A stretch of DNA of 64,000 nucleotides from Amycolatopsis japonica (GCF_000732925.1 NZ_CP008953.1:7006001-7070000); one strand, 5' to 3'. Counted from the first letter of the stretch, positions 23,788-34,778 are shown. Numbers and translations: made by a program. The notes: generated by a model from the letters alone, not told the origin.

Positions 23788-24225
23788 TTGGGTTGGCACG
23801 TTCGCGAGACGATCGACGAGGATCAGCGCGAACGGCGGATCCGCCACGTCACCCGGTGCCTGAGTTGCACGCTCACCTGCGTCCATTGTGGACTCCCCGC
23901 CAGATTCTCCGTGCCCGCCGGACATCCCGGTCTCGGCGTCGTCGAACACCTCCCCGGCGTGACCTCCCCCGGTCTGCCCGATCTCGCGCTGCTGCACCGA
24001 TTCTGCCGGGACAACCTCGCCGCGGAGCCGGGGATCGCGCTCAGGCGTGCCTATCTCGGCCTGGCGACCGAACTCTTCGAAACGGGACGGCGGATCCGCC
24101 GTCACCGCAGGCTCGGCGTGCATCCGCCACGACCGGGCCATCTGGAGGCCTACCGAAAACGGTGGCGAGTGGCCAAAATGCGGTACGCCTGCAAGGCGTG
24201 CCGGTACTACACCGGCTCTCACTGA
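23788..24225 (+). CDS. Small Cys-rich protein of unknown function
   Basis: 145 residues from TTG 23788, chosen because GGGAGG lies five bases upstream; in-frame GTG and ATG codons further up lack such a signal. Two clusters of Cys stand out: CLSCTLTCVHCG near residue 24-35 and CKACRYY at the C-terminus. These could bind zinc or an iron-sulfur cluster. The middle is helical and Arg-rich. No signal peptide or membrane segment is present. The family is not recognised. It ends 23 bp before the iron-sulfur membrane reductase gene and is probably in the same transcript. Confidence 0.65.
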   Translation: MGWHVRETIDEDQRERRIRHVTRCLSCTLTCVHCGLPARFSVPAGHPGLGVVEHLPGVTSPGLPDLALLHRFCRDNLAAEPGIALRRAYLGLATELFETGRRIRRHRRLGVHPPRPGHLEAYRKRWRVAKMRYACKACRYYTGSH

Positions 24226-24248
24226 GCCGATTCTCCCCCGGAGGACTC

Positions 24249-26348
24249 GTGCTCGTTCGTCTCATCCTCGGTCTGCTCATCACCGTCGCCGGCCTCGCCT
24301 TCGCCGCCCGTCGCGCCGCCTGGCTCGCCAAACTGATCCGTTCCGGCCAGCCGGACGAGAAACGCTCCGACGTCATGGCCGTCCGCGCGAAAACGCATCT
24401 GGCCGAGGTCTTCGGACAGCGCAAACTGCTCAAATGGTCCGTCCCCGGGCTCGCGCATCTGTTCACGTTCTGGGGTTTCGTGATCCTCGGTTCGGTCTAC
24501 GTCGAGGCGTACGGCGCCCTGTTCGACCACGACTTCCACATCCCGCTCATCGGGCACTGGGCGGTCCTGGGTTTCCTGCAGGATTTCATCGCGGTCGCGG
24601 TACTCGTCTCGCTCGCGGTCTTCGCGGTCATCCGGATCCGCCAAGCACCCGAACGGAAGGAGCGCGCGTCGCGGTTCTTCGGCTCGCACACCGGCGGCGC
24701 CTGGCTGATCCTGTTCATGATCTTCAACGTGATCTGGACGATGTTCCTCTTCCGCGGCGCTTCGGCGGCGGTCGGCGTCTTCCCGTACGAGTCGGGCGCG
24801 TGGGTCTCCCTCGGCGTCGGCGAACTCCTGGAGCCGCTGGGGACGTCGGTCACCGAACCACTGGAGACCGTCGGGCTGCTGCTGCACATCGGCGTGATGC
24901 TGGCGTTCCTGTCGATCGTGCTCTACTCCAAGCACCTGCACATCTTCCTGGCGCCGGTCAACGTCACCGCGAAACGGCTCCCGGACGCGCTCGGCCCGCT
25001 GCTGCCGATGGAATCCGGCGGCAAACCGATCGACTTCGAGGATCCGGGCGAGGACGACACGTTCGGCCGCGGCAAGATCGAGGACTTCACCTGGAAGGGC
25101 ATGCTCGATTTCGCCACCTGCACCGAATGCGGCCGCTGCCAGTCGCAGTGCCCGGCGTGGAACACCGGCAAACCGTTGTCCCCCAAGCTGTTGATCATGG
25201 ACCTGCGGGACCATCTCTTCGAAAAGGCGCCGTACATCCTGGACGGGAAGGAAGCCCCCGAAGAGCGTCCGCTGGTCGGCACCAAGGAGGACTTCGGCGT
25301 CATCGACCCGGACGTCCTCTGGTCATGCACCACTTGCGGCGCGTGCGTCGAGCAGTGCCCGGTCGACATCGAGCACGTGGACCACGTCGTGGACATGCGC
25401 CGCTACCAGGTGATGATCGAGTCGGCCTTCCCGAGCGAGCTCGGGGTGCTGTTCAAGAACCTCGAGACCAAGGGGAATCCCTGGGGCCAGAACAACTCCG
25501 ACCGCCTCGCCTGGACGAAGGACCTCGGCTTCGAGGTGCCGATCTTCGACGGTGAGCTCGCCGACGACGTCGAGTACGTCTACTGGGTCGGGTGCGCGGG
25601 CGCGTTCGACGACAACGCCCGCAAGACCGTCCGCGCCACGGCGGAACTCCTGCATCTCGCCGGGGTGAAGTACACGATCCTCGGCACCGACGAATCGTGC
25701 ACCGGCGACCCGGCGCGCCGCTCCGGCAACGAATTCCTCTTCCAGATGCTCGCGCAGCAGACCGTCGAGACGCTGAACGCGGTGTTCGAGGGCCGCGAAC
25801 CGGGGACGCGCAAGATCGTCACCACCTGCCCGCATTGCCTGAACACCCTCGGCCGCGAGTACCCGCAACTGGACGGGCACTACGAGGTCCTGCACCACAC
25901 GCAACTGCTGAACCGCCTCGTCCGCGCGGGCAAGCTGACGCCGGTCAAACCGGTCGACGCCGGCCCGGTGACCTACCACGACCCGTGCTACCTCGGCCGC
26001 CACAACAAGGTCTACGAGCCACCGCGCGAACTCGTCGGCGCGACCGGCGCGACGCTCAGCGAGATGCCCCGGCACGCGGACCGCTCGCTGTGTTGCGGCG
26101 CCGGGGGCGCGCGGATGTGGATGGAGGAGCAGATCGGCAAGCGCATCAACCTCGAACGCGTCGACGAAGCGCTCGGCACCGACGCCGAAACGATCGTCAC
26201 CGGCTGCCCGTTCTGCCGCGTGATGCTGAACGACGGTCTCGTGCAGCGGCAGAGCGAAAAGCGTGGCGAGAACGTCACTGTGCGCGACGTTTCCCAGCTA
26301 CTGCTGGAGTCCGTACGGGAACGGGACCGGACCGCCACCGAGATTTAA
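24249..26348 (+). CDS. Membrane iron-sulfur reductase, EtfD-like (Rv0338c type)
   Basis: 699 residues from GTG 24249, with GGAGGA upstream. The N-terminus has several membrane helices in the arrangement of a nitrate-reductase-gamma-like quinone-interacting domain (to about residue 240). Two 4Fe-4S motifs follow (CTECGRCQSQC near 290 and CTTCGACVEQC near 359). Two CCG-type cysteine domains come next, with VGCAGAFDD near 446 and LCCGAGGARMW near 615. This architecture matches mycobacterial Rv0338c/EtfD, which passes electrons from electron-transfer flavoprotein to quinone during fatty-acid oxidation. The role here is by homology. Confidence 0.88.
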   Translation: MLVRLILGLLITVAGLAFAARRAAWLAKLIRSGQPDEKRSDVMAVRAKTHLAEVFGQRKLLKWSVPGLAHLFTFWGFVILGSVYVEAYGALFDHDFHIPLIGHWAVLGFLQDFIAVAVLVSLAVFAVIRIRQAPERKERASRFFGSHTGGAWLILFMIFNVIWTMFLFRGASAAVGVFPYESGAWVSLGVGELLEPLGTSVTEPLETVGLLLHIGVMLAFLSIVLYSKHLHIFLAPVNVTAKRLPDALGPLLPMESGGKPIDFEDPGEDDTFGRGKIEDFTWKGMLDFATCTECGRCQSQCPAWNTGKPLSPKLLIMDLRDHLFEKAPYILDGKEAPEERPLVGTKEDFGVIDPDVLWSCTTCGACVEQCPVDIEHVDHVVDMRRYQVMIESAFPSELGVLFKNLETKGNPWGQNNSDRLAWTKDLGFEVPIFDGELADDVEYVYWVGCAGAFDDNARKTVRATAELLHLAGVKYTILGTDESCTGDPARRSGNEFLFQMLAQQTVETLNAVFEGREPGTRKIVTTCPHCLNTLGREYPQLDGHYEVLHHTQLLNRLVRAGKLTPVKPVDAGPVTYHDPCYLGRHNKVYEPPRELVGATGATLSEMPRHADRSLCCGAGGARMWMEEQIGKRINLERVDEALGTDAETIVTGCPFCRVMLNDGLVQRQSEKRGENVTVRDVSQLLLESVRERDRTATEI

Positions 26349-26360
26349 GGCACACGTGAG

Positions 26361-26390
26361 TTGGAAGTTCGGCATACCGAACTCTAGACT
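26361..26390 (+). promoter_or_regulatory. Promoter of the Mn/Zn ABC operon, probably leaderless
   Basis: TTGGAA (26361-26366) and TAGACT (26385-26390) are separated by 18 bp. Transcription would begin at about 26397, the A of the ATG. No ribosome-binding site precedes that ATG. Confidence 0.55.
26366..26383. promoter_or_regulatory. Metal-regulator operator AGTTCGG-N4-CCGAACT
   Basis: Perfect 7-4-7 inverted repeat lying exactly between the -35 and -10 hexamers, a classical repression position. A DtxR/MntR-type or Zur-type regulator is the likely binder; which one is not decided by the sequence. Confidence 0.6.
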
Positions 26391-26396
26391 CACGGG

Positions 26397-27311
26397 ATGG
26401 CGAATCTGCGCAAGACCGTGTGCGCGCTGGCGGCGTCCGCACTCGTCCTGTCCGCATGCGGCGGACCCGCCGGCGGCACGGACGACAAGCGGCCGGTCGT
26501 GCTGACCACGTTCACGGTCCTGGCGGACATCGCCTCGAACGTCGCGGGCGACAAGCTCCGCGTCGAGTCGATCACCAAACCCGGCGCGGAGATCCACGGC
26601 TACGAGCCCACGCCTGACGACATCAAGAAGGCCGCGAAGGCCGACTTGATCCTCGACAACGGACTGAACCTGGAGGCGTGGTTCGCCCGGTTCGTCAAGG
26701 AGAGCGACGCGCCGCACAAGGTGGTCAGCGAAGGTGTCCAGCCCATCGCCATCGGCGAGGACGCCTATCAGGGCAAGCCGAACCCGCACGCGTGGATGTC
26801 CCCGAAAAATGTGGGTATCTACGTGGACAACATGGTGAAGGCGTTCAGCGAGCTCTCCTCCGGCGACGCTGCCGTGTTCAAGGCCAACGGCGACGCCTAC
26901 AAGGCGAAACTGCAGGGGGTGCAGGACGAGATGACGAACGCGCTGAGCGCCCTGCCGAAGAACGAGCGCGCGCTGGTCACCTGCGAAGGCGCCTTTTCCT
27001 ATCTGGCGCGCGACACCGGGCTCACCGAGCGGTACATCTGGGCGGTCAACGCCGAACAGCAGGCGACCCCGCAGCAGATCACCCGCGCGATCGGGTTCGT
27101 CAAGGAGAACAAGGTCCCCGCGGTGTTCTGTGAGTCGACCGTCTCCGACGCCCCGATGCGGCAGGTCGTCTCGGCGACCGGTGCCGCGTTCGGCGGCGTG
27201 CTCTTCGTCGATTCGCTGTCCGGGCCGGAAGGTCCCGTGCCGACGTACCTCGACCTCATCCGCCACGACTCGAAGACGATCGTCGCCGCGCTCACCGGGG
27301 CGAAGCCGTGA
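26397..27311 (+). CDS. Mn/Zn ABC transporter substrate-binding lipoprotein (cluster A-I)
   Basis: 304 residues. The lipobox LSAC is near residue 20. Metal ligands of the ZnuA/MntA family are visible: His of EIHGYEP near residue 65, His of NPHAWM near 130, Glu of CEGAFSY near 197 and Asp of FVDSLSG near 270. The His/His/Glu/Asp set and the lack of a long His-rich loop lean towards manganese over zinc. It is first in an operon with an ATPase (overlapping by GTGA) and a permease. The promoter with its embedded palindrome lies immediately upstream. Confidence 0.92.
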   Translation: MANLRKTVCALAASALVLSACGGPAGGTDDKRPVVLTTFTVLADIASNVAGDKLRVESITKPGAEIHGYEPTPDDIKKAAKADLILDNGLNLEAWFARFVKESDAPHKVVSEGVQPIAIGEDAYQGKPNPHAWMSPKNVGIYVDNMVKAFSELSSGDAAVFKANGDAYKAKLQGVQDEMTNALSALPKNERALVTCEGAFSYLARDTGLTERYIWAVNAEQQATPQQITRAIGFVKENKVPAVFCESTVSDAPMRQVVSATGAAFGGVLFVDSLSGPEGPVPTYLDLIRHDSKTIVAALTGAKP

Positions 27312-28051
27312 CGGCCGCGATCCGCGTCGAAGGCGTCACCGTCCACTACGGAGACGTCCTCGCGCTCGACGGTGTCGACGTCACGCTCGATCACGGCCGC
27401 GTGTGCGGACTGGTCGGGATGAACGGCTCCGGCAAGTCGACGCTGTTCAAGACGATCATGGGCATGGTCCGGCCGGACACCGGCACGGTGTCGATCGACG
27501 GCGGCACCCCCGCCCGCGCCCGCAAGACCGGCGTGATCGGGTACGTGCCGCAGAGCGAGGACGTCGACTGGTCGTTCCCGCTGTCCGTGCGGGACGTCGT
27601 GATGACCGGCCGCTACGGGCGGCTCGGCTTCACGCGCCGCCCGCGCCGCGCCGACCACGAAGCCGTCGACCACGCGCTGGAACGGGTCGAGCTGACCGAA
27701 CTCGCCGGACGCCAGATCGGTCAGTTGTCCGGCGGGCAGCGCAAACGCGCGTTCGTCGCGCGCGGGATCGCCCAGGGCGCCCGTGTCCTACTGCTGGACG
27801 AGCCGTTCGCCGGGGTGGACAAGCGCTCCGAGGCCACGATCACCCGGCTGCTCAAGGAACTCGCGGCCGACGGCGCCGCGGTCCTGATCTCCACCCACGA
27901 TCTGCACGCGCTGCCCGGCCTGGCCGACGAGGCGATCCTGCTGATGCGCAAGGTGCTCGCGCACGGCTCCCCCGGCGAGGTGCTCCGGCCCGAGAATCTC
28001 GCGCTCGCCTTCGGGCTCGATGTCCTGCAACGGGAAGAAGAACCCGCGTGA
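27308..28051 (+). CDS. Mn/Zn ABC transporter ATP-binding protein
   Basis: 247 residues from GTG 27308, overlapping the preceding stop. Walker A GMNGSGKST is near residue 38, the signature LSGGQRKRAFVARG near 140 and Walker B VLLLDEPF near 160. The switch His is in LISTHDLHAL. It powers the importer formed with the lipoprotein and permease either side. The permease gene overlaps its end by GTGA. Confidence 0.94.
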   Translation: MTAAIRVEGVTVHYGDVLALDGVDVTLDHGRVCGLVGMNGSGKSTLFKTIMGMVRPDTGTVSIDGGTPARARKTGVIGYVPQSEDVDWSFPLSVRDVVMTGRYGRLGFTRRPRRADHEAVDHALERVELTELAGRQIGQLSGGQRKRAFVARGIAQGARVLLLDEPFAGVDKRSEATITRLLKELAADGAAVLISTHDLHALPGLADEAILLMRKVLAHGSPGEVLRPENLALAFGLDVLQREEEPA

Positions 28052-28917
28052 GCCTCTACGACCTGTTCCTCGAACCGCTCAGCTACGACTTCATGGTGCG
28101 GGCGCTGGCGTCCACGGTGATCGCGTCCGCGGTCTGCGCGGTGCTCTCCTGCTGGCTGGTGCTGATCGGCTGGTCGCTGATGGGCGACGCGGTCTCGCAC
28201 GCGGTGCTGCCCGGTGTCGTGCTCGCCTATGTCCTCGGCGCGCCCTTCGCGCTGGGCGCCGTCGTGTTCGGCTTCCTCGCCGTGGCGTTGATCGGCGTCG
28301 TCCGGGACACCAGCCGGGTCAAGGAGGACGCCGCGATCGGCATCGTGTTCACCACGTTGTTCGCGCTCGGCCTCGTGCTGATCTCGGTGACGCCGAGCCA
28401 GACCGACCTGAACCACATCATCTTCGGCAACCTGCTCGGCGTCGACACCTCGGATCTGATCCAGATCGGCGTCCTCGGCGCGATCACGCTCACCCTGCTC
28501 GTGCTCAAACGCCGCGATTTCACCTTGTACGCCTTCGATCCCACGCACGCGCACGCGATCGGGCTCAACCCGCGGGTGCTCGGCGCCGCGCTGCTCGGCC
28601 TGCTCGCGCTGACCGCGGTGGTGGCGCTGCAGGTGGTCGGCGTGATCCTGGTGGTGGCGATGCTGATCATCCCCGGCGCGACGGCGTACCTGCTGACCGA
28701 CCGGTTCGGCCGCATGCTCGTGATCGCGCCGTCGTTCTCGGTGCTCGCGGCGGTGGCCGGGCTGTACCTGAGCTACCACCTCGACACCGCGTCCGGCGGG
28801 ATGATCGTGCTGGTGCAGGGCGCCGGGTTCACGCTGGTGTACCTGTTCGGGCCGCGGCACGGGATCGTCGGGAAGCGGCTGGCCAAGCGGCGGCGGGAAA
28901 CGGCACGGGCAGCGTAA
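28048..28917 (+). CDS. Mn/Zn ABC transporter permease (ABC-3 family)
   Basis: 289 residues from GTG 28048, which overlaps the ATPase stop; a much longer open frame upstream is a shadow of the ATPase gene. Eight or so hydrophobic helices are seen. The ABC-3 hallmark GWSLMGDAVSHAVLPGVVLA lies near residue 38, and VVGVILVVAMLIIPGATAYL near 193. It is the last gene of the metal operon. Confidence 0.93.
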   Translation: MSLYDLFLEPLSYDFMVRALASTVIASAVCAVLSCWLVLIGWSLMGDAVSHAVLPGVVLAYVLGAPFALGAVVFGFLAVALIGVVRDTSRVKEDAAIGIVFTTLFALGLVLISVTPSQTDLNHIIFGNLLGVDTSDLIQIGVLGAITLTLLVLKRRDFTLYAFDPTHAHAIGLNPRVLGAALLGLLALTAVVALQVVGVILVVAMLIIPGATAYLLTDRFGRMLVIAPSFSVLAAVAGLYLSYHLDTASGGMIVLVQGAGFTLVYLFGPRHGIVGKRLAKRRRETARAA

Positions 28918-28971
28918 CCGGACAATCACCCCGCGCTCTGTGTCTCTCGTGACATGGGTCCGAGCCTCGCC

Positions 28972-28990
28972 TTAGGTTAGGCTCCCCTCA
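28972..28990. promoter_or_regulatory. Iron box (DtxR/IdeR-type) overlapping the siderophore operon start
   Basis: TTAGGTTAGGCTCCCCTCA: the left half matches the IdeR/DmdR consensus TTAGGTTAGGCTAACCTAA exactly, and the right half is degenerate. Its last base is the A of the ATG of the iron ABC ATPase, so repression would block the promoter and start site together. Confidence 0.75.
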
Positions 28991-29805
28991 TGTCTACGGA
29001 AGACGCGCTGCTCACCGGCCATGACCTGGTGCTCGCGCACCAAGAGCGGGCCGTGGTGGACGGGGTGTCCCTGTCCCTGCGCGCCGGTACGGTGACCGCG
29101 CTGGTCGGGCCGAACGGCTCCGGCAAGTCGACGCTCCTGCGTTCGCTGGCGCGGCTGCACAAGCCCCGCGAGGGCGACGTCCGGCTCGGAGAGCGCGCCG
29201 TCTGGGGCGGCAACGCGTTGTCCGGCAAGGAATTCGCCCGCCAGGTCACGCTGCTGACCCAGCACCGGCCCACCCCGAGCGGGGTCTCCGTGCGCGACGT
29301 CGTCTCCTACGGCCGGTATCCGTACCGCTCCGGCTGGCGCGGGGTCGACATCGACGGCGCCGCCGCGGTCCGCCGCGCGATGGAACTCACCGGCGTGACG
29401 GCGATGGCCGAACGCGGGGTCGACGAGCTCTCCGGCGGCGAACTCCAGCGCGTCTGGCTCGCCTCCTGTCTCGCCCAGCAGACCTCCGTGCTGCTGCTCG
29501 ACGAGCCCACCAACCATCTCGACCTGCGCTATCAGGTCGAGATCCTCGACGTCGTCCGCGATCTGGCAGGAGAAGGCGTCGCGGTCGGCGTGGTGCTGCA
29601 CGACCTCGACCACGCGGCGATCATCGCCGACGAGGTCGTCCTGCTGAGCGAAGGAACCATCGTGGCCACGGGTGACATCGGGCAGGTGCTCACCTCCGAA
29701 CACCTCTCCAAGGCCTACGGCGTCACCGTCCACGTCGCGAACGACCCGGTGACGGGCGCGATCCACTGCAGGCCACTCGGGCGGTATTCGCCCAGGCCCG
29801 CCTGA
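28990..29805 (+). CDS. Iron-siderophore ABC transporter ATP-binding protein
   Basis: 271 residues from ATG 28990. Walker A GPNGSGKST is near residue 39, signature LSGGELQRVWLAS near 145, Walker B VLLLDEPTNHLDL near 163 and the switch His in VLHDLDHAA. The sequence is of FecE/FepC type. It heads an operon with the binding lipoprotein (17-bp gap) and a fused permease, under the iron box that overlaps its own start codon. There is no ribosome-binding site in the usual place, so a leaderless mRNA is possible. Confidence 0.93.
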   Translation: MSTEDALLTGHDLVLAHQERAVVDGVSLSLRAGTVTALVGPNGSGKSTLLRSLARLHKPREGDVRLGERAVWGGNALSGKEFARQVTLLTQHRPTPSGVSVRDVVSYGRYPYRSGWRGVDIDGAAAVRRAMELTGVTAMAERGVDELSGGELQRVWLASCLAQQTSVLLLDEPTNHLDLRYQVEILDVVRDLAGEGVAVGVVLHDLDHAAIIADEVVLLSEGTIVATGDIGQVLTSEHLSKAYGVTVHVANDPVTGAIHCRPLGRYSPRPA

Positions 29806-29822
29806 GAAATCCAGGAAGAACC

Positions 29823-30800
29823 ATGCGTTTGCCGATCCCCGCCGCCCTCGTCGCGGCGACCGCCCTGCTGCTTTCCGCCTGCGGCACCACGGAGAACACC
29901 GCGGCCGCGCCGAGCGAATCCGCCGCCGCGAGCGGACCGGTCACCGTGACCGACGCGCGCGGCAAGGCCGTCACCCTCAAGGCCCCGGCGAAGCGCGTCG
30001 TCGCGCTGGAGTGGGGCGAGGCCGAGATGGTCGCGTCGCTCGGTGTCATGCCGGTCGGCGCCGCGGACGTCGCGGGCTACAACGTCTGGGACAAGGCCGC
30101 TCCCCTGTCCGCCGAGGTCAAGGACGTCGGCAAGCGCAACGAGCCCAGCGTCGACGCGATCGTCGGGCTGAACCCCGACGTCGTCATCATCGCCGACGAG
30201 CGCGACTCGACCCTGGTCCCGCAGATCGAGAAATACGTGCCGGTCGTGGTGACCAAGTCCAGCGACGCGAGCCGGAACTTCGACCGCCTGCGCGAGGACT
30301 TCAAGCTGATCGCGAAGACGGTCGGCAAGGAGGCCGACGCGGACAAGCAACTGTCCGAAATGGACGCCAAACTCGCCGAGGGCAAGAAGACCGTCGAGGC
30401 CAAGGGCGCCGCGGGCACCCCGTTCCTGATGGCCGACGGCTACCTCGAAGGCAGCACCGTCAGCATCCGCCCGTTCGGCAAGGGTTCGCTGGTCTCCGAC
30501 ACCGCCGAGGCCGTCGGCCTGAAGAACGCCTGGACCGGCAAGGTCGACCCGCAGTGGGGTCTCGGCCAGACCGACGTCGAGGGCCTGACCGCGATCACCG
30601 ACCCGAAGACCGTGCTGTTCTACAGCGCGTCCGAAGAGGACGTCTTCACCACCGGGCTCGCGCAGAACGCCGTCTACCAGCGGCTGCCGTTCGTCGTGTC
30701 GAAGAAGATCCACAAACTCGAGTCGGGCACGTGGACCTTCGGCGGACCGAAGTCGATCATCATGACCGCCGACCAGATCGTGAAGGCAGTCACGGCCTGA
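29823..30800 (+). CDS. Iron-siderophore substrate-binding lipoprotein
   Basis: 325 residues from ATG 29823, with GGAAGAA upstream. The lipobox LLSAC is near residue 20, followed by an Ala/Ser-rich linker. The type III binding-protein fold is shown by KRVVALEWGEAEMVASLGV near residue 60 and LNPDVVIIADERD near 120. It should deliver ferric siderophore to the fused FecCD permease encoded next (overlap TGATG). The siderophore cannot be predicted, and no synthesis genes are present in the window. Confidence 0.93.
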   Translation: MRLPIPAALVAATALLLSACGTTENTAAAPSESAAASGPVTVTDARGKAVTLKAPAKRVVALEWGEAEMVASLGVMPVGAADVAGYNVWDKAAPLSAEVKDVGKRNEPSVDAIVGLNPDVVIIADERDSTLVPQIEKYVPVVVTKSSDASRNFDRLREDFKLIAKTVGKEADADKQLSEMDAKLAEGKKTVEAKGAAGTPFLMADGYLEGSTVSIRPFGKGSLVSDTAEAVGLKNAWTGKVDPQWGLGQTDVEGLTAITDPKTVLFYSASEEDVFTTGLAQNAVYQRLPFVVSKKIHKLESGTWTFGGPKSIIMTADQIVKAVTA

Positions 30801-32815
30801 TGCGTGCCCGCACCATCGCGGTGTCGGCGGGGCTGGTGGTGCTCATCGCCGTCCTCGCCGGCATCCACCTGACGCAGGGCACTTCGACGTCCGGTCCGCT
30901 GGACGTGGTGAAGGCGATCTTCGGCCAGGGCGACGCGCAGACCCTCGCGGTACTGGAGGGCGCGCGCGTCCCCCGGCTGCTCGCCGCGTTGCTGCTCGGG
31001 ATCGCTCTCGGTGTCGCGGGCGCGGGAATGCAGTCCGTGGCAAGGAATCCGCTCGCCTCGCCGGACACGCTCGCGGTCAACGCGGGCGCGCATTTCGCCG
31101 TGGTCGCCATCTCCGCGTTCGGTCTCTCGCTGCCGCTCGTGCCGGTGGGCGGGGCGGCGTTCATGGGCGGGCTCGCCGCGGCCGTCGTCGTACTCGGTCT
31201 CGCGGGCGGCGGTGCCGCGAGCCCACGGCTGGTGCTCGTCGGTTCGGCGATGCTGCTGGCGCTCCAGTCGGTGACCGTCCTGCTGCTGCTCCTGTTCGAG
31301 GAGGAGACGAGCGGGCTGTTCGCTTGGGGCAGCGGTTCGCTGACGGTGGCCGATCTGCGTGCGACCGGTCAGATGACGCCGATCGTGGTGATCGCCGTGG
31401 TGGCGCTCGTCGCGATGGGCGGCAAACTCGACATCCTCGCCCTCGGCGACGACAACGCGACCGTGCTCGGCCTGCGCGTCCGCCGGACCCGGGTCACCGC
31501 GATCGTGCTGACCGTCGCGCTGACCGCGGCGGCGGTGACCGTCGCCGGGCCGGTCGGGTTCGTCGGACTGAGCGCGCCGGTGATCACGCGGCTGCTGCTG
31601 CCGATCGCCAAACATCGTGCCCTGCTGCCGGTTTCCGGGCTGGTCGGCGTCGTCACGGTGCTCGGCGCCGACGTCGTCCTGCGGGCGATCATGGGCTCGG
31701 CCGCCGCCGTACGGGTGCCGACCGGGGTGGTGACCACGATCGTCGGCGCCGTCGTGATGGTGTGGCTGGCGCGGCGCGGCCGGGGAAGCGGCTCGCGCCG
31801 TCCGGCTCCGGCCGGGCGGGTCGGGGTCGCCGGATCGACCCGGCGGCTCGTGCTCATTTCCGTCGTCCTGGTGGCTCTCCTCGCCGTCGTCCCGGTAGCA
31901 GGCCTGATGCTGGGCGACCGCATGGTGCTGCTCGGCGATCTCGCGAACTGGGTCACCGGCAACACCGGGACCGCGCTCACCTTCGTGCTGGACCAACGGC
32001 TTCCGCGGGTGCTGGCCGCGCTGCTCGCCGGTGCCGCGCTGGCCGTGTCCGGCTGCGGGATCCAGTCGGTCAGCCGCAACCCGCTCGCCGAACCCGGGTT
32101 GCTCGGCATCACCGCGGGCGCCGGGCTCGGCGCGATCACGCTGATCACCATCGTCCCCGCGGTCGGCGCCTGGTCGATCGCCGGTGCGGCCGGTGCCGGC
32201 GCGACCGTGGTGTTCCTGCTGGTCTACGGGCTGGCGTGGCGGTCGGGGCTGGATTCGGACCGGCTGGTGATCATCGGCATCGCGGTCTGGTCGGCCGGGA
32301 TGGCGCTGATCACGCTGCTGATCGTGGTCTCCGACCCGTGGAACTCGGCCAAGGCGCTGACCTGGCTTTCCGGGTCGACCTACGGCCGCACGCTGGACCA
32401 GGTCGTGCCGGTGGCGCTCGCGCTCGTCGCGCTGACGCCGTTGCTGTGGATCAAGCACCGGGAACTCGACCTGCACGCCCTCGACGAGGACACCCCGCGC
32501 GTGCTCGGGATGCGCATCGAACGGTCACGGCTGGTGGTGCTGGCGGCGTCCGGGATCCTGGCGGCCACCGCGGTGTCCGCCATCGGTGTGGTCGTCTTCG
32601 TCGGCCTGGTCGCACCGCATCTGGCGCGCTCGCTGGTGGGTGGACGGCACGGCCGGATCGTCCCGGTGGCCGCGGCGCTCGGGGCGCTGCTGGTGAGCGT
32701 CGCGGACACCCTGGGGCGGACGGTCATCGCGCCCGCCCAGATCCCGGCGGGCCTGGTCATCGCGATGGTCGGGACGCCGTACTTCGTGCTGGTGCTCTGG
32801 AAGACCCGGCCCTGA
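30800..32815 (+). CDS. Fused FecCD-type iron-siderophore permease (two permease domains)
   Basis: 671 residues from ATG 30800; the longer open frame upstream is a shadow of the binding-protein gene. It contains two complete FecCD domains in tandem, about residues 1-325 and 345-671. Each begins with RVPRLLAALLLGIALGVAGA-type or RLPRVLAALLAGAALAVSGC-type sequence, then GMQSVARNPLASPDTL or GIQSVSRNPLAEPGLL. A Pro/Arg-rich linker joins them. The fusion is as in FhuB, so one polypeptide replaces a permease dimer. It is followed by a long hairpin shared with htpG. Confidence 0.93.
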   Translation: MRARTIAVSAGLVVLIAVLAGIHLTQGTSTSGPLDVVKAIFGQGDAQTLAVLEGARVPRLLAALLLGIALGVAGAGMQSVARNPLASPDTLAVNAGAHFAVVAISAFGLSLPLVPVGGAAFMGGLAAAVVVLGLAGGGAASPRLVLVGSAMLLALQSVTVLLLLLFEEETSGLFAWGSGSLTVADLRATGQMTPIVVIAVVALVAMGGKLDILALGDDNATVLGLRVRRTRVTAIVLTVALTAAAVTVAGPVGFVGLSAPVITRLLLPIAKHRALLPVSGLVGVVTVLGADVVLRAIMGSAAAVRVPTGVVTTIVGAVVMVWLARRGRGSGSRRPAPAGRVGVAGSTRRLVLISVVLVALLAVVPVAGLMLGDRMVLLGDLANWVTGNTGTALTFVLDQRLPRVLAALLAGAALAVSGCGIQSVSRNPLAEPGLLGITAGAGLGAITLITIVPAVGAWSIAGAAGAGATVVFLLVYGLAWRSGLDSDRLVIIGIAVWSAGMALITLLIVVSDPWNSAKALTWLSGSTYGRTLDQVVPVALALVALTPLLWIKHRELDLHALDEDTPRVLGMRIERSRLVVLAASGILAATAVSAIGVVVFVGLVAPHLARSLVGGRHGRIVPVAAALGALLVSVADTLGRTVIAPAQIPAGLVIAMVGTPYFVLVLWKTRP

Positions 32816-32873
32816 AGTACGTGAAGGCCCCCTTCCTGTACCTAGGCGCAAGGAAGGGGGCCTTCATGTACTT
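32815..32873. terminator. Bidirectional terminator between the iron ABC operon and htpG
   Basis: 22-nt arms 32815-32836 and 32852-32873 pair with one G-T. The stem core is TGAAGGCCCCCTTCC. It lies between convergent transcription units. Confidence 0.8.
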
Positions 32874-32906
32874 GGCCACCGATGTGAGCGGCCTGGCCGC
32901 TTCGAA

Positions 32907-34772
<1,866 letters not shown>

Positions 34773-34778
34773 GGGCCG

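Noticed and set aside
23596..24222. 208-residue reverse open frame opposite the Cys-rich protein
   Set aside because: The forward frame has a ribosome-binding site, coherent Cys pairs and the favoured third-position bias; the reverse one does not.
30011..30799. N-terminal extension of the fused FecCD permease frame
   Set aside because: This part is antiphase to the binding-protein gene and lacks hydrophobic helices; the ATG at 30800 fits the family start.
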